A stretch of 64,000 bases of DNA from Elephas maximus indicus (lineage: Eukaryota > Chordata > Mammalia > Proboscidea > Elephantidae), in the NCBI RefSeq assembly GCF_024166365.1, contig NC_064820.1, forward strand, positions 134,560,001 to 134,624,000. Direction: 5' to 3'. Position 1 is the first letter of the stretch; each line of letters opens with the position of its first letter. The translations under genes and the position numbers were made by a program. Below are positions 32,806 to 43,785 of the stretch, piece by piece. The notes beneath the pieces were generated by a model. The model worked only from the letters and a program-made list of their open reading frames with translations, was not told where the DNA came from and ran no database searches.

Positions 32806-33783
32806 AAAAGGACAAACATTGTATGAGACTACTACTGTACTGAAAAGGTTTAAACACAAAAAGAAACAATCTTTGATGGTTATGAGGGAGGGGAGGGGTG
32901 GGGATGCAAAAACACTAAATAGACAACAGATAACCGGTGACTTTGGTGAAGGGTGACCCAGTGCACAATACTGGAGAAGCCAGCACAACTTATACACAGC
33001 AAAGTCATGGAAGCTCCACAGACACATCCAAACTCCCTGAAGGACTGAATTGCTGGGCTGAGGGCTGTGGGGACCATGGTCTCGGGGAACATCTAGCTCA
33101 ATTGGCATAACATAGTTTTAAAGAAAATGTTCTACATTCTACTTTGGTGAGTAGCATCTAGGGTCTTAAAAGCCTGTAAGTGGCCGTTTAGTATACTCCA
33201 CGGGTCTCACCCCTTCGGAAGCAAGAAAGAGTGAAGAAAACTAAAGATACAAGGGAAAAATTGGTTTAAAGGGCTTATGGACCACATCTACCACAACCTC
33301 CACCAGAATGAGTCCAGTACAGCTAGATGGTGCCTGGCTACCACCACTGACTGCTCTGAAAGGGATCACAAAACAGAGTCCTGAACAGAGCTGGAGGAAA
33401 ATGTAGAACAAAATTCTAACTCAAAAAGAAAGACCAGACTTTCTGGCCTGACAGACTGGAGAAATCCTGGGAGTATGGCCCTCAAACACCCTTTCAGCTC
33501 AGTAATGAAGTCACTCTTGAGGTTCACCATGCAGCCAGGGATTGGACAGGCCCATAAAACAAAATGAGACTTAAGGGGAACACCAGCCCTGGGGCAACAA
33601 CTGGAAGGCAGGAAGGGACAGGAAAGCTGGTAATGGGGAATCCAGGGTTGAAAAGGGAGAGCGTTGACTTGTTGTGGAGTTAACTAATGTTATAAAACAA
33701 TGTGTATACTGTTTAATGAGAAATTACTTTGTTCTGTAAACTTTCATCTAAAGTACAATAAAATAAAAATAGTTCCTCCTTCT

Positions 33784-33889
33784 GCCATTGAAATCACGGG
33801 AACAGGGCCCAAGAATCTTCATTTTAAAAAGTAACATCTTTAAGTGGCTCTGACACCCGGCTAGCTGTGGAAACTTCTGCCTTAGATGT
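33784..33889. other. Short unique spacer
   Basis: Sequence resuming after the TSD; nothing recognised. Confidence 0.5.
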
Positions 33890-34130
33890 CACAAAGTCCT
33901 CCAAATTCACCATTTCATTTGATTATCGCACCCTATGAGGATGTCAAAGGTTAAGAGAACTATCTTCACAGAATGTTTGAGTTAGGTTTCTTGACCAGAG
34001 TTCCCTTATAGAGTTGAAACTGAGACCCAGAAAGATTAAGTGACGTGTCTTGAATAACACAGCTAGTGAGTAACTGGGTGCTGAGTAGTATAGGTTTTTG
34101 ATTTCCTAACCCAGTGCTCTTTTCTCTGAG
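33890..34130 (-). mobile_element. MIR SINE (ancient)
   Basis: Plus-strand text 'gagttgaaactgagacccag', 'attaagtgacgtgtcttga', 'cacagctagtgagtaactgg' is the complement of the MIR core region. Confidence 0.75.
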
Positions 34131-34562
34131 GCTACTCTGTCATTACCAAGGTGGAGGGGGAAGAGAAGAGAAAGGAGGAAGGAGAGAGCACTTAACCTTT
34201 AGTCAGTGGGATTACTACTGTATCTCTCAGTAGTCTTTTTTCTGTTTTCTCAAAAAAATTCTCCATTCATTTGTTGTTCCCCACAAACAGCTTACTTGCA
34301 GGGATTTTCATTGCAACAAACATACGCCTTGGTTTCACACTGACTAAATATGATCAGGGTTTCCACCACATCATCTTTTCCTCAGCAGCTCTAGTCTCCA
34401 GTACTGCTTAAATAATAATAGCCAAGACAGTCACCATTTACTAAGTACCTACTTCGAGCCTACTTTGCTAAACAACATACCACATTTTCTTCACCAGAAC
34501 TCCATAAAATGTTTTATTAAACTGAGGCTTGAGGAGTTTAAGTAACTTGCCTAAAGGAGTGG
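34131..34562. other. Unique DNA with a weak L2/MIR trace
   Basis: 34440-34555 ('tactaagtacctacttcgag', 'ggagtttaagtaacttgcc') resembles an inverted MIR or L2 end. The rest is unassigned. Confidence 0.4.
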
Positions 34563-34697
34563 TGGTATTCCAATAAAACTTTATTTACAAAAACCAGGGT
34601 CACTATAAGTCGCAATCTACTTAACGGCAACAGGTTTGGTTTGGTTAGGTTGGGGGTCTGTATTTGGCCCGTTGGCCATAGTCTGGTCACCCCTTAT
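34563..34697 (+). mobile_element. MER20-like hAT non-autonomous element, split by SINE fragment
   Basis: 'ttccaataaaactttatttac' on the left and 'tatttggcccgttggccata' with 'gtctggtcacccct' on the right are the two ends of a MER20-like sequence. The part between 34596 and 34657 is AfroSINE tail. Confidence 0.75.
34596..34657 (+). mobile_element. AfroSINE 3' end fragment inside the MER20-like element
   Basis: 'agggtcactataagtcgcaa', 'acttaacggcaacaggtttg' is the 3' terminus only; the tRNA-like head is missing (5'-truncated copy). Confidence 0.8.
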
Positions 34698-36062
34698 AAT
34701 CACACAGGTATATTGTTTTGAAATATTAGATACTCTCATTGGTGGCCTTCTAAAAGTAGCATAGAATTCTTTTCAGATACTTATTGCTGTGTTAAGAAAT
34801 GATCTGGACAAATGCAATTACGTAGCCCTAATTTCAAAACAATTAAGAGATAAGGATACGTGGTTGCCACACAATGTCCATGTGTGCTCTACCTATGTAT
34901 TCTTGTCACACTGCAAAACACTTTGCTTTTTTCATAAAACCAAAATTAAAGTGGTAAGATAATATATCCCAGATCATCCCACCTTGTGATATGCTTAATA
35001 ATATTCAATCATGTTTTAAAAACAAGGATTCTTGTTTTAAACATTTGGTGTGTGTGTGTGTATGATTTTTTCAAGATGGTTACAGAAAATTGAATGTAAC
35101 AGATAAGAACTGAATATAAGAGCTACTATTCTAAAAAAAAAAAAAATTTTTTTTTTTTATTCTGGTAGCTCAGAAGAAAAATTGTAAATCTCTCACAAAA
35201 GGCTTAGTAAAATTAGAGTTAAATTAACCAAATGCGTTGCTGTCAATTCCAACTCATCTAAACATAAACAATAAGCTTATATAACTTATTTCTTATTACA
35301 TTTTCTGAGGCCCTTAGCTTCAGAACAAATTGATATTTATGAACAAAAATCTATATTTAAGAGCTTACTTTTAGTAATATATATGTGGATTCCAATAAAA
35401 TTACTTAATAGTCTACTCATAGAAATAGCAAAGGACATATTAACGGGTAAAATATAAATTATGTTAAAATTTGATTTTCATATCAAGTTTTATAGTTAGA
35501 AGGACTGCATTACTCAGGAAATTAAAAAGGAACTAAGATCATACTTTGGATAAAGTATATATTTTAATAGGTATGGTACAAAATAATGCGAAAGTTAATT
35601 GAGAAATCAACCATTTGAACTCGTTTTATTTTTCTCCTCTAGCTATCCGCTAACATGGCTGGAACAATGCATGCCTACAGAACAAGTCTCAGAAGCACCC
35701 AGACACCCACATTTTTACCATCTCTCCACAGTAAGGCATCAGAGCTCCTTAAAAAGGTCATGTCTAGGGCATCTTATTAGAGAGCCAATGGGTTTTTGAA
35801 TGTGAAAGAAATGAAGGATACTGAGACACCCCCCCCCCACAAAAATCCTTGAATCTCTGTGAGCAGTATTAACGTTGAAGTAACAAGACAATTTCATGAC
35901 TATGACTTCAATGTCAATAGAAAGGACACAGATGCTGCTTGAGTAGCATTATGTAGAACATGGGCAAGATGGTCAAAATCTTCCATACATTCATTTATGC
36001 TTTGCTTCAACTTTGAATAAATAGTATTTACATCTTTACACAAACATCCACCAAAGTTTATA
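34698..36062. other. Intergenic DNA, no gene seen
   Basis: AT-rich sequence. An A-run followed at once by a T-run (35137-35160) could form a hairpin. A C10 run is near 35829. No coding or repeat family was recognised. Confidence 0.5.
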
Positions 36063-36886
36063 CAGTAAAACCTGAGAAAGCCAAAACCTGTATAAGGCAG
36101 AAACCAGTCAGGGAAGGAAAACTCAAAATATTTTCCACTAAAACTATTACTTTAGCCTAATAAATATTCTCTGAAAGCCAGAATCTGCATGACATGAACG
36201 AAATTAGAAAATCATCGGTATTGCAACTCAAATACAAGGAAGTACAGATGTGAAAGCTGGAAATATTTCCAAGTACAAGAGTCAGAGATGAAGCTTTGGT
36301 TTTCCACTTCCTTTTGCATTGTCAATGCGTGTGAGTACTAGGCATCACTAATACTCTGAGTACCTCTCTTCTTTATGTTTTTGCCCTTTTCGTTCTGCCT
36401 ATAAATTTTTCCCAGCAAAGAACAGCATCCGTAAGTTTGGAAGAAGGTAAGAGATACCGATAACTTTCCTTATTTTCATTAAAATCTAGCAAATCATAGT
36501 TTTTTTTTTTTTACTTGTCTTGAGAGATTTTACTCTTATCCTTAATTTTTAGTTTTTGCTTTATTTGTAATTTTGATGCACATTATTACAATTTTCAGAA
36601 TCCACTCCTTCACTTCCTTGAAATTCTTTCCTTCAAAATTTCTTGTTTTGCTCAAAAAGAGGCATTTCCTCACTTAACACATTCAACAAGTGCACAAAAG
36701 CAAAAACATTCTTCTCACGTGGTTTCTTTTTTCCTTGAACATTTTACTGAAGTGTGCTAACTTTATCATATAATAATGTTGATACTTTTCCTTCGAGATA
36801 TTCATTTTCAAGATCATAAATTCCTTAATTTTATATGAACTTATTTCCTTTTTGTTCCTTTTTTAGAAAGCTTACTCCTTCACAGC

Positions 36887-37485
36887 CATGAACAAGAGAG
36901 TGAGAAATTTATCTCTGAAAGGTTTGATGTTGCCAAGATGATAACTGAAGAGAAAAAGACTGTCAAAGAAGCTGTAATTAAGTTCAAGTGTGGGAAAACT
37001 CAAATTTACTCAATTATGAAATAAAAGAATAATTTCAAAATATGTGAGCAGCACCAATATAAACGACAAGAAACGAAGGAATGGAAATTATGCAGAAATC
37101 AACAAATCTGTTTTTGAGTGGTTTCTTCAAGCCTCCACCAAAATTTTCCTGTTTCAGGGCCTATCTTGCAAGCAAAGACGAAGGAAACAGTGGAACTTTT
37201 AAAAGTTGATGGATTCACAACATCTAACAGGTGGCTTCAAAGTTTCCAAAAAAAAAAAAGAACCACTTGCAATATAGCTTTTGGAGAGTCAAACAAGGTG
37301 AACAAAGTTGTTCAAAACTGGTTCACAAAATTAATAGATCATAACGGGATATGATCCTGAAGACATTGCAAATGCTGGTGAGACTGCTCCGTTCTACAAG
37401 ACAATGCCTAATAAAGACCCTGAAAATGAAGAGGGAAAAATGCTCACGGGGTCAGTTTTCATAATAGCAGCTTACCATCTGTGAT
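36887..37485 (+). pseudogene. Tigger-type transposase pseudogene
   Basis: Readable relic of a pogo/Tigger transposase, which would bind terminal repeats and cut and paste the element. Order: an initial MNKRVRNLSLKG with a degenerate N-terminal helix-turn-helix; the CENP-B-like DNA-binding region YAEINKSVFEWFLQAS, PVSGPILQAKTKE, TTSNRWLQSFQKKK, GESNKV; then the start of the DDE domain, IANAGETAPFYKTMPNK. In the family this last block is normally DETGLF-like, so the first catalytic Asp is Gly here. Stops and frameshifts break the frame. The DDE remainder after 37490 is displaced by insertions; a weak continuation may lie after 38310. Confidence 0.75.
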
Positions 37486-37555
37486 CATTAAGGTTGTGTG
37501 TCAGTTTGGCTGGGCCACGATTCACAGTGGTTTGGCAGTTACGATGTAGTTTGGC

Positions 37556-37722
37556 AACCCTGGTGGTGTAGTGGTTACATGCTAAGGGTGCTAACCAAAA
37601 GGTTGACAGTTGGAATCCACCAGGCATTCCTTGGCGATGCTATGGGGCAGTTCTACTCTGTCCTATACGGTCACTATGAGTCGTAATCGGCTCGACAGCA
37701 ATGGGTTTTCTTTTATTTTGGC
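37556..37722 (+). mobile_element. AfroSINE, full length (first of a tandem pair)
   Basis: 'aaccctggtggtgtagtggt' head, 'ggcagttctactctgtccta' body, 'cggctcgacagcaatgggt' tail. Flanks share 'tttggcagtta' (37531 and 37717), a probable TSD. Confidence 0.9.
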
Positions 37723-37739
37723 AGTTATATGATGATGTG

Positions 37740-37911
37740 GGAAACCCTGGTGGTGTAGTGGTTAAGAGCTACTGCTGCTAACCAAAAGGTCGGCAGTTAA
37801 AATCCACCAGGCACTCCTTGGAAACCCTATGGGACAATTCTACCCTGTCCGATAGGGCCGCTATGAGTCAGAATTGACTTGATGGCTACAGGTTTTTTTT
37901 TTTTTTTTTTA
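37740..37911 (+). mobile_element. AfroSINE, full length (second of a tandem pair)
   Basis: 'gaaaccctggtggtgtagtg' head to a T-rich tail of about 18 T. Perfect 11-base TSD 'atgatgatgtg' at 37729-37739 and 37912-37922. Confidence 0.95.
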
Positions 37912-38942
37912 ATGATGATGTGCTCACTTCCATGATGACTTGTGATATAATGTGATCATCTCCATCATGAGATCTGTTGTGAGTAGTTTAACAGTTGAAA
38001 GGGAGTTTCCTTGGGGGTGTGGCCTGCATATAATATAGGTGGACTCTCTGGCAAGGCTTACTGGCTTTGCTTGCTCTGGATCCGATAGCTGGCTTCTGTT
38101 TATCTGACCTCCAGTTCTTGGAACTTGAGCTAGCAGCCTACCTGCCATCTTGCCTGCTGATCTTGCGATTCATCAGTCTTCGTAACCTGTGAGCAAGAGC
38201 CCTGCTGTTCAACCTGCTGATCTCGGGTTCACTAGCCCCTGTAATTGAGGAAGAAACCATAAGAAAATACCTTAACAACTGTGGTTTCTTATTTGGCAGT
38301 GGCGACAGTATACAAAGCAAAACAGTTACCAAGCCCAATTATATGCATATTCAGGATGCGATAAATGACATTTACAACGGTGTTTCAGAAAAATAGGTCA
38401 GTGCCGTATCTTCCGTTGATATCAACAAGGAAATTGCCACAGAAATGGGTGATATAAACATGCAAAAAATTGTGGACTTGCAATCTAAAGATGAAGATGA
38501 GGAAGACCGACCATTACAAGTGCCTAAGACTTTAAGTCAAACAAAAGTTTTCATCTATATAAAGGCTTTGAAGGAATTCAGAAAAGTTAAAGGATATCAA
38601 GAGCTTTTAATAAGGACTTAGAAATTTGTTTCAAAATAATTTCATCAAAAAACCAAAACTGTTGACATTAGATGTTTTATTCAAAAGTGAATTTTACCCG
38701 TATCATTGTTTGCATACGTGTACAAAATCTGGATAAACAAGTAAATCATAAAAAATGGTTTAGTTTCTTTTCCAGTCCTATAAAATTGAAAATAAATGCT
38801 TTCTGAGTGTTTATGAGGCTGGACTCTTAACAGAGAGCGATAGAAACATAGTAAGACTGCACCCTGTCAAAGGTGGAAAACTTTCAAGACCCAGAAAAAC
38901 AAATCAGTCCCATCTAGTTCTGGCTCTCACAGGTTTTCACTG

Positions 38943-40121
38943 TATTTGTGCTCTCTCCACCAAAAGCAGTACAACTTTTCTCATTCATCATAACTCAGTA
39001 AGAGAGTCTCTGTAAACATTTGCTATTGTTTGTGAAGTCTTATCTGGGAGGACTTTACTCACAACAGCCTTATAAGGCTTTTTCATGAGAAAAATATTGC
39101 ACCAGCAACAGGAAAACCTTTTCAGCACTGCAATTATTTGCATCTATGGCTGTGCCATAAAAAGCTAAGACATTTAGATCTTTGACAATCTCTGTAAGGG
39201 TAAACAGACCTATTATTATTATTTTATTATTATTATTGCATTAGATTTTATACTGGCACTCCGAAATTGGCTTACAGTTTTGGAATCAGAAAATACTTCT
39301 GGGTAGTATGTATGTTCATTTGACCTGATGATACACACTTTGGAAGGCCATTGCCGCTTCTGCTGCAATTATTTTGTCTAAATTTCTCTTAGTCAAAAAA
39401 AAGATGTTCCATTTTATCACTTCTTTTAGTACTATTTGAAAAATCATACACCTCTTATGCTTAGCAGTTAGTATATGCTGGTGTATATCCAGCTATCCAC
39501 CATTTTCAATATAGAATAGGTAAGTACGTACTGCACAAACAGCTTCAAAAGGACTTTTCATTGTTTAAATGTCCCCCACTAAATTTGGTAATCCCATGGA
39601 CACATCATAAGTATGAACTAACCATAAACAGGGGTTGAACCTTTGAAAGAGTTGCAAACTTGGGAACTAACAATAAAGTTAGCTCGCTATCTGATGCAAA
39701 AAAAAGTAATCTTCCTATTTGCCTGCAAGAGAAAGTTGTACATGTAAGGCACACTCTGGAACAAAGCCAGCACTGATCTTATGCAAAGTCTTGAGAACCC
39801 TGACTTCAGAGACTGGTGGACTTTCAGAAGCAGGAGTGTGTACAGTGAGAGACTTCCAGTTGTGCTAGTGTGGTCACTGGAGGAAGGCTGCTCCTGGCCA
39901 CCTTTCAGGAGCAGGGGCACTGCAGTGAGGCATTTGCTGATTGGCTGTTGTCTAGAAATGATGGGATCTCACTGATTTGCTCACTTTCAGAAACCTGGAA
40001 TGAGGCTGTTGTTGATGAGCTCATTTTCAGAAGCATGGCCACTGGAGTAATGGTGTCACTGACTGGCTAATTTACATAGCTTGTGTATCAATCTGAAGTT
40101 ATCCCGAATTAATGGTGGTTA
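38943..40121. other. Intergenic DNA, no gene seen
   Basis: A (TTA)n-rich stretch lies at 39211-39238. Short ORFs near 39690-40070 have no recognisable domain; 39780-40070 shows a loose internal repetition ('actggaggaaggctgctcc', 'cactggagtaatggtgtcac'). Confidence 0.5.
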
Positions 40122-41434
40122 CTAATTCATATTTATGTCTATTCCCAAGAAAGGTGATCCAACCAAATGTGGAAATTATCAAACAATATCATTAATATCA
40201 TATGCAAGCAAAATTTTGATGAAGATCATTCAAAAGTGGGTGCACCCATATATCAACAAGGAACCAGCTGAAATTCAAGCCAGATTTAGAGGAGGACATG
40301 GAGCCAGGGATATCACTGCTGATATAAGATGGATCCTGGCTGAAAGCAAAGAATACCAGAAAGATATTTACCTGTGTTTTATTGACCATTCCACTGTATG
40401 GATCATAACAAATTATGGATAACATTGCAGAGAATGGGAATTCCGGGACACTTAATTGTGCTCATGAGGAATCCATACATGGATCAAGAGGCAGTCATTC
40501 AAACAGAACGAGGGGGTACTGCATGGTTTAAAGTCAGGAAAGGCATGCATCAGGGATGCATCCTTTCACCATACCTATTCAATCTATATGCTGAGTAAAT
40601 AATCCGAGGAGCTGGACTATATGAAGAAGGCATCAGGATTAGAAGAAGACTCATTAACTACCTGCATTATGCAAATGACACAACCTTGCTTGCTCAAAGT
40701 GAAGACGACTTGAAGCACTTACTGATGAAGATCAAAGACCACAGCCTTCAGTGTGGATTACACCTCAACATAAAGAAAACAAAAATCCTCACAACTGGAC
40801 CAATGAGCAACATCGTGATAAACAGAAAAGACTGAAGTTGTCAAGGATTTTATTTTACTTGGATCCATGCTCAACAACCATGGAGGCCAGCAGTCAAGAG
40901 ATCAAAAGATGCATTGCATTGGGCAAATCAACTGCAAAAGACCTCTTTAAAGTGTTGAAAAGCAAAGATGTCACCTTGAGGACTAAGGTGCACCTGACCC
41001 AAGCCACAGTGTTTTCAATCACCTCATATGCACGTGAAAGCTGGACAACGAATAAGGAAGACTGAAGAAGAATTGACGCCTTTGAATTGTGGTGTCAGTG
41101 AAGAATACTGAATTATGCCATGGACTGCCAGAAGAACGAACAAATCTGTCTTGGAAGAAGTACAAGCAAAATGCTCTTTTGAAGCAAGGAGAGTGGGACT
41201 ATGTCTCACATACTTTGGACATGTTGTCAGGAGGGATCAGTCACTGGAGAAGGACATTACGCTTGGTAGACTAGAGGGTCAGCAAAAAAGAGGAAGACCC
41301 TCAAGGAGATGGACTGACACACTGGCTACAACAATGGGCTCAAGCATAGCAACAACTCATGGTGCAGGACCGGGTAGTGTTTCATTCTGTTGTACATAGG
41401 GTCGCTGAGTTGGAATCAACTCGATAGCACCCAA
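40122..41434 (+). mobile_element. RTE/BovB-like LINE, 5'-truncated
   Basis: Starts within the RT domain (SIPKKGDPTKCGNYQTISLI) and runs to the RTE 3' tail ('gttggaatcaactcgatagc', 'acccaacaac'). Readable blocks: YQKDIYLCFIDHSTVW, the motif B region (MHQGCILSPYLFNLYAE, then a stop), an active site reading YANDTTLL instead of YADD, and the C-terminal block with HVVRRDQSLEKDITLG. Several stops; inactive. Confidence 0.9.
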
Positions 41435-42439
41435 CAACTTGCTCATCACTTGGAACTTTGGCCAATGAATAATCTTTTCCATTTTTTAATAGGAAAAACA
41501 ACTAGTCTTAGCTCTAAACTCATAGTTCCCTCCTTTGATCTTCCCTCAGCCAAACCTGTAGGACCATAAGAGATAACCAAGATCTTTATTTGTGGAGGTA
41601 TGATTTTCAGCTGGTGTGGCCATATAAGTGATTTAATCACCAATTACTATGGAGAAAAACAGCTCTAATTGACAAATTTTTGTAACCTACTGAAAAAAAT
41701 ATGACTATAGAATATTTAGGGCATCTCGAAAAACAACACTTTTGGCAAGGAATTCACTCCAGAAGAGAACTGGCCAGGAAGTTTGAAAACAAGACCTAGA
41801 AGACTTCACAGTAAGGCACAGATCAGACCTATAAACAAGAAGACTTAGGTTAATAACACAGCACAGTATACAGAAGTTGCTGGCACTGGGTATGATGAGA
41901 CTACTGATTGGAATACACACATATGAGAAGGGGAAAGCAAACTGAGAAGATTTATACCTACATTAGAATTTAGGACACCCAAGGTAAAATGCACTGTGGA
42001 AAATATTTGGGCAAAGAGAGGAAAAGCTGAGATACTACCCCAAAAATCTATTACAGAGTGACAGTCCAGATTGAAAAAAAAAAGAGAGATTTAGGCACAC
42101 AGACCCTTGCCTGGCATAAAGTTTTCAAAAAATAATTGTGGAATACATGAGCATTAAACTATCACAAAACTTGGAAAAGTAAAATTTAGTGAGATATAGG
42201 GCTCCAGTTGTCCAGCCTCCAATTTTACAAAAACCAGAGCACCTGACAATTCTTTACATATCACAAATCTAATCTCCGAGAAACCAGAGAAAGCAAAAAT
42301 TAAAGCTACTTCTCTGGAGCACAGTAATGACCAGAATGAATTGACTGATAAAAAGGAAATGTCCAGAGCCTAAGAGAATGTGAGCACCTTAAGCTCTGAG
42401 AACTAGTGAGGGGAACTCAAGACTGTGATCCAGTTCTGC
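41435..42439. other. Intergenic DNA, no gene seen
   Basis: Short ORFs only, and no repeat that I can name. Confidence 0.5.
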
Positions 42440-42600
42440 AATGAAAAATGATCCTGAGTGATAAAGCTGGAAACGAATATAGTGATGGTTGCACAACATG
42501 ATGAACATAACCGTTGTCACTGAATTTATATATGTAAAATATGCTGAAATGGCAAATAATTTGTTATATATATTTGTACAATAAAAAAGGATCTTGATAA
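42440..42600 (+). mobile_element. Old L1 3' terminal fragment
   Basis: 'gatggttgcacaacatgatg', 'gtcactgaatttatatatg' and the A-rich end resemble the tail at 58905-59015, which belongs to an older L1 3' UTR. Confidence 0.5.
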
Positions 42601-42839
42601 GGGAAAAAAGGATTAGGCTTGCAAAAAATGTCTCTTCTTTATGACAAGCTTAGCTTTTAAAAGGATACGAGAACTGAAATATAGTGCTCATAACAAATGA
42701 ATACAAAAAATGAGAGTTGCTCTTTAAAAAAAAGGTGGATCATACAATTACAGATTGGTAAACATAATGTCGCATTCACATAACATTAGACTGAATTACT
42801 TAAAAGTAATTTAAGTATTAGAAAGGGAAATGGTGATCT

Positions 42840-43200
42840 TGATGAGTAAACATGGATTCATCAGGAAAAAGTTATGTGAAACTAACCTCGATTTCATTTT
42901 TTGACAAAATGAGAATGGCAGGGCAAAGAAATGGACTTTTTTATCTGGATTTCAGCAAAGCATCTAATAAATGTCTACAGTATTTGAGTGGTGGAAAAGG
43001 ATTATCATAAAATAGAACACTTAGACATCCTGTTAGGGGTTCAATGAATTGATGTTGACCTTAAGATAGGATTACAGTAGCTTGACACAGGGCTTTGCTG
43101 TCACCCTCTTCTGTTTGTCGTTTTTATCAGTGAAAGTATAGAATTAATAATCTTAATGAAAAAAGTCAATGTGAATATGATGGAATTAGGATCCAACTAT
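42840..43200 (+). mobile_element. CR1/L3-type LINE relic
   Basis: In translation, pieces fit a CR1/L3 reverse transcriptase: LTSISFFDKMRMAG, then LFYLDFSKAS (the motif A block, normally LDFSKAFD), and further on a degraded PQGS...LLF region. Heavily mutated, as expected for a family long extinct in placental mammals. Confidence 0.55.
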
Positions 43201-43364
43201 TTTTAAACAGATAAGAATGGTGGCCTTAATCTAAGAAGACAAAGTTTAATAATTACCAAGTCTTACTCTTGTCTCAAAGAGCAGAAGCACACACTGCATG
43301 AGAAACCAAGGTGTTGCTACATTTAAAAATGTTCTTTATTGTGAGGATAATGGTAAAAGGTATC

Positions 43365-43570
43365 TTTTATTGAGCAGTTTTATAAATATCACCCCTAGTC
43401 CTCAGAACCATGCTGCAAAGTAGGCATCATCTCTAATTTGCAATGAGGAAGCTGAGGCTAAGAAGTCAAATAACTTGTCACAATTCTCACAACTTAAGGG
43501 AAGAAGTTGAGATTCAAATCAAATTTGTCTAATCCCCAAATTCATGCTGTTTCCAACACCCCACATTGCT
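43365..43570 (-). mobile_element. MIR SINE (ancient)
   Basis: Plus-strand 'attgagcagttttataa', 'gaggaagctgaggctaagaa', 'aaataacttgtcacaattc' is the complement of a MIR. Confidence 0.65.
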
Positions 43571-43777
43571 TCAACATCTAAGTTCACATGAGAGTGAGAC
43601 AAATATGCTTTATTTCTAACTCCCATATGTGTTGTGCAACGTTAAAAAAGAAATCAATTCTTGATGCTATTTCCAAATGTCCCCTCCTTTTATAAAGAGA
43701 AAAAAGGCCATCTCTTGGTAAATGCTTTCATTCAATTAGATGAAAAATAATTTACCTCATTCAAATCTTCCAATTTG

Positions 43778-43785
43778 GCCTAGAG
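43778..43785. repeat. 8-base TSD of hAT element, left copy
   Basis: 'gcctagag' here and 'gtctagag' at 46066-46073, 7 of 8 matching. Eight bases is the length made by hAT transposases. Confidence 0.7.

Larger units (their letters stand above)
31125..33765 (+). mobile_element. 5'-truncated L1, older subfamily
   Basis: Begins inside ORF2 just after the RT active site. After 'cccctaaaaaaaaaaaaa' it joins 'cttaggaataaatctaacc', matching 12770 of the young L1. It runs to the ORF2 end and a 3' UTR unlike that of the L1s at 8500 and 22291 ('tttgatggttatgaggga', 'tctagctcaattggcata'). The ending is 'catctaaagtacaataaa'. It includes a nested SINE at 31798-31963. Perfect 18-base TSD despite many ORF2 lesions. 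Same subfamily as 5221-5923. Confidence 0.95.
37492..38310 (+). mobile_element. Unclassified insert within the Tigger element
   Basis: Starts 'tgtgtcagtttggctgggcc' and includes 'gagtttccttgggggtgtgg', 'ggcttctgtttatctgacct', 'cttggaacttgagctagcag'. Transposase sequence is lost on entering it and seems to resume after 38310. It looks like a dispersed repeat (perhaps LTR-type), but I cannot name it. Two SINEs lie inside. Confidence 0.45.
36063..38942 (+). mobile_element. Tigger-like (Tc1/mariner superfamily) DNA transposon, decayed
   Basis: The left end 'cagtaaaacctgagaaagcc' follows a TA (36061-36062). The right end 'ggctctcacaggttttcact', ending at 38942, is its inverted partner and is followed by TA (38943-38944), the expected duplication. 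Inside is a pogo/Tigger-type transposase relic (36887-37470). A later, unclassified insert and two SINEs inflate the length to 2880 bases. Confidence 0.75.
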
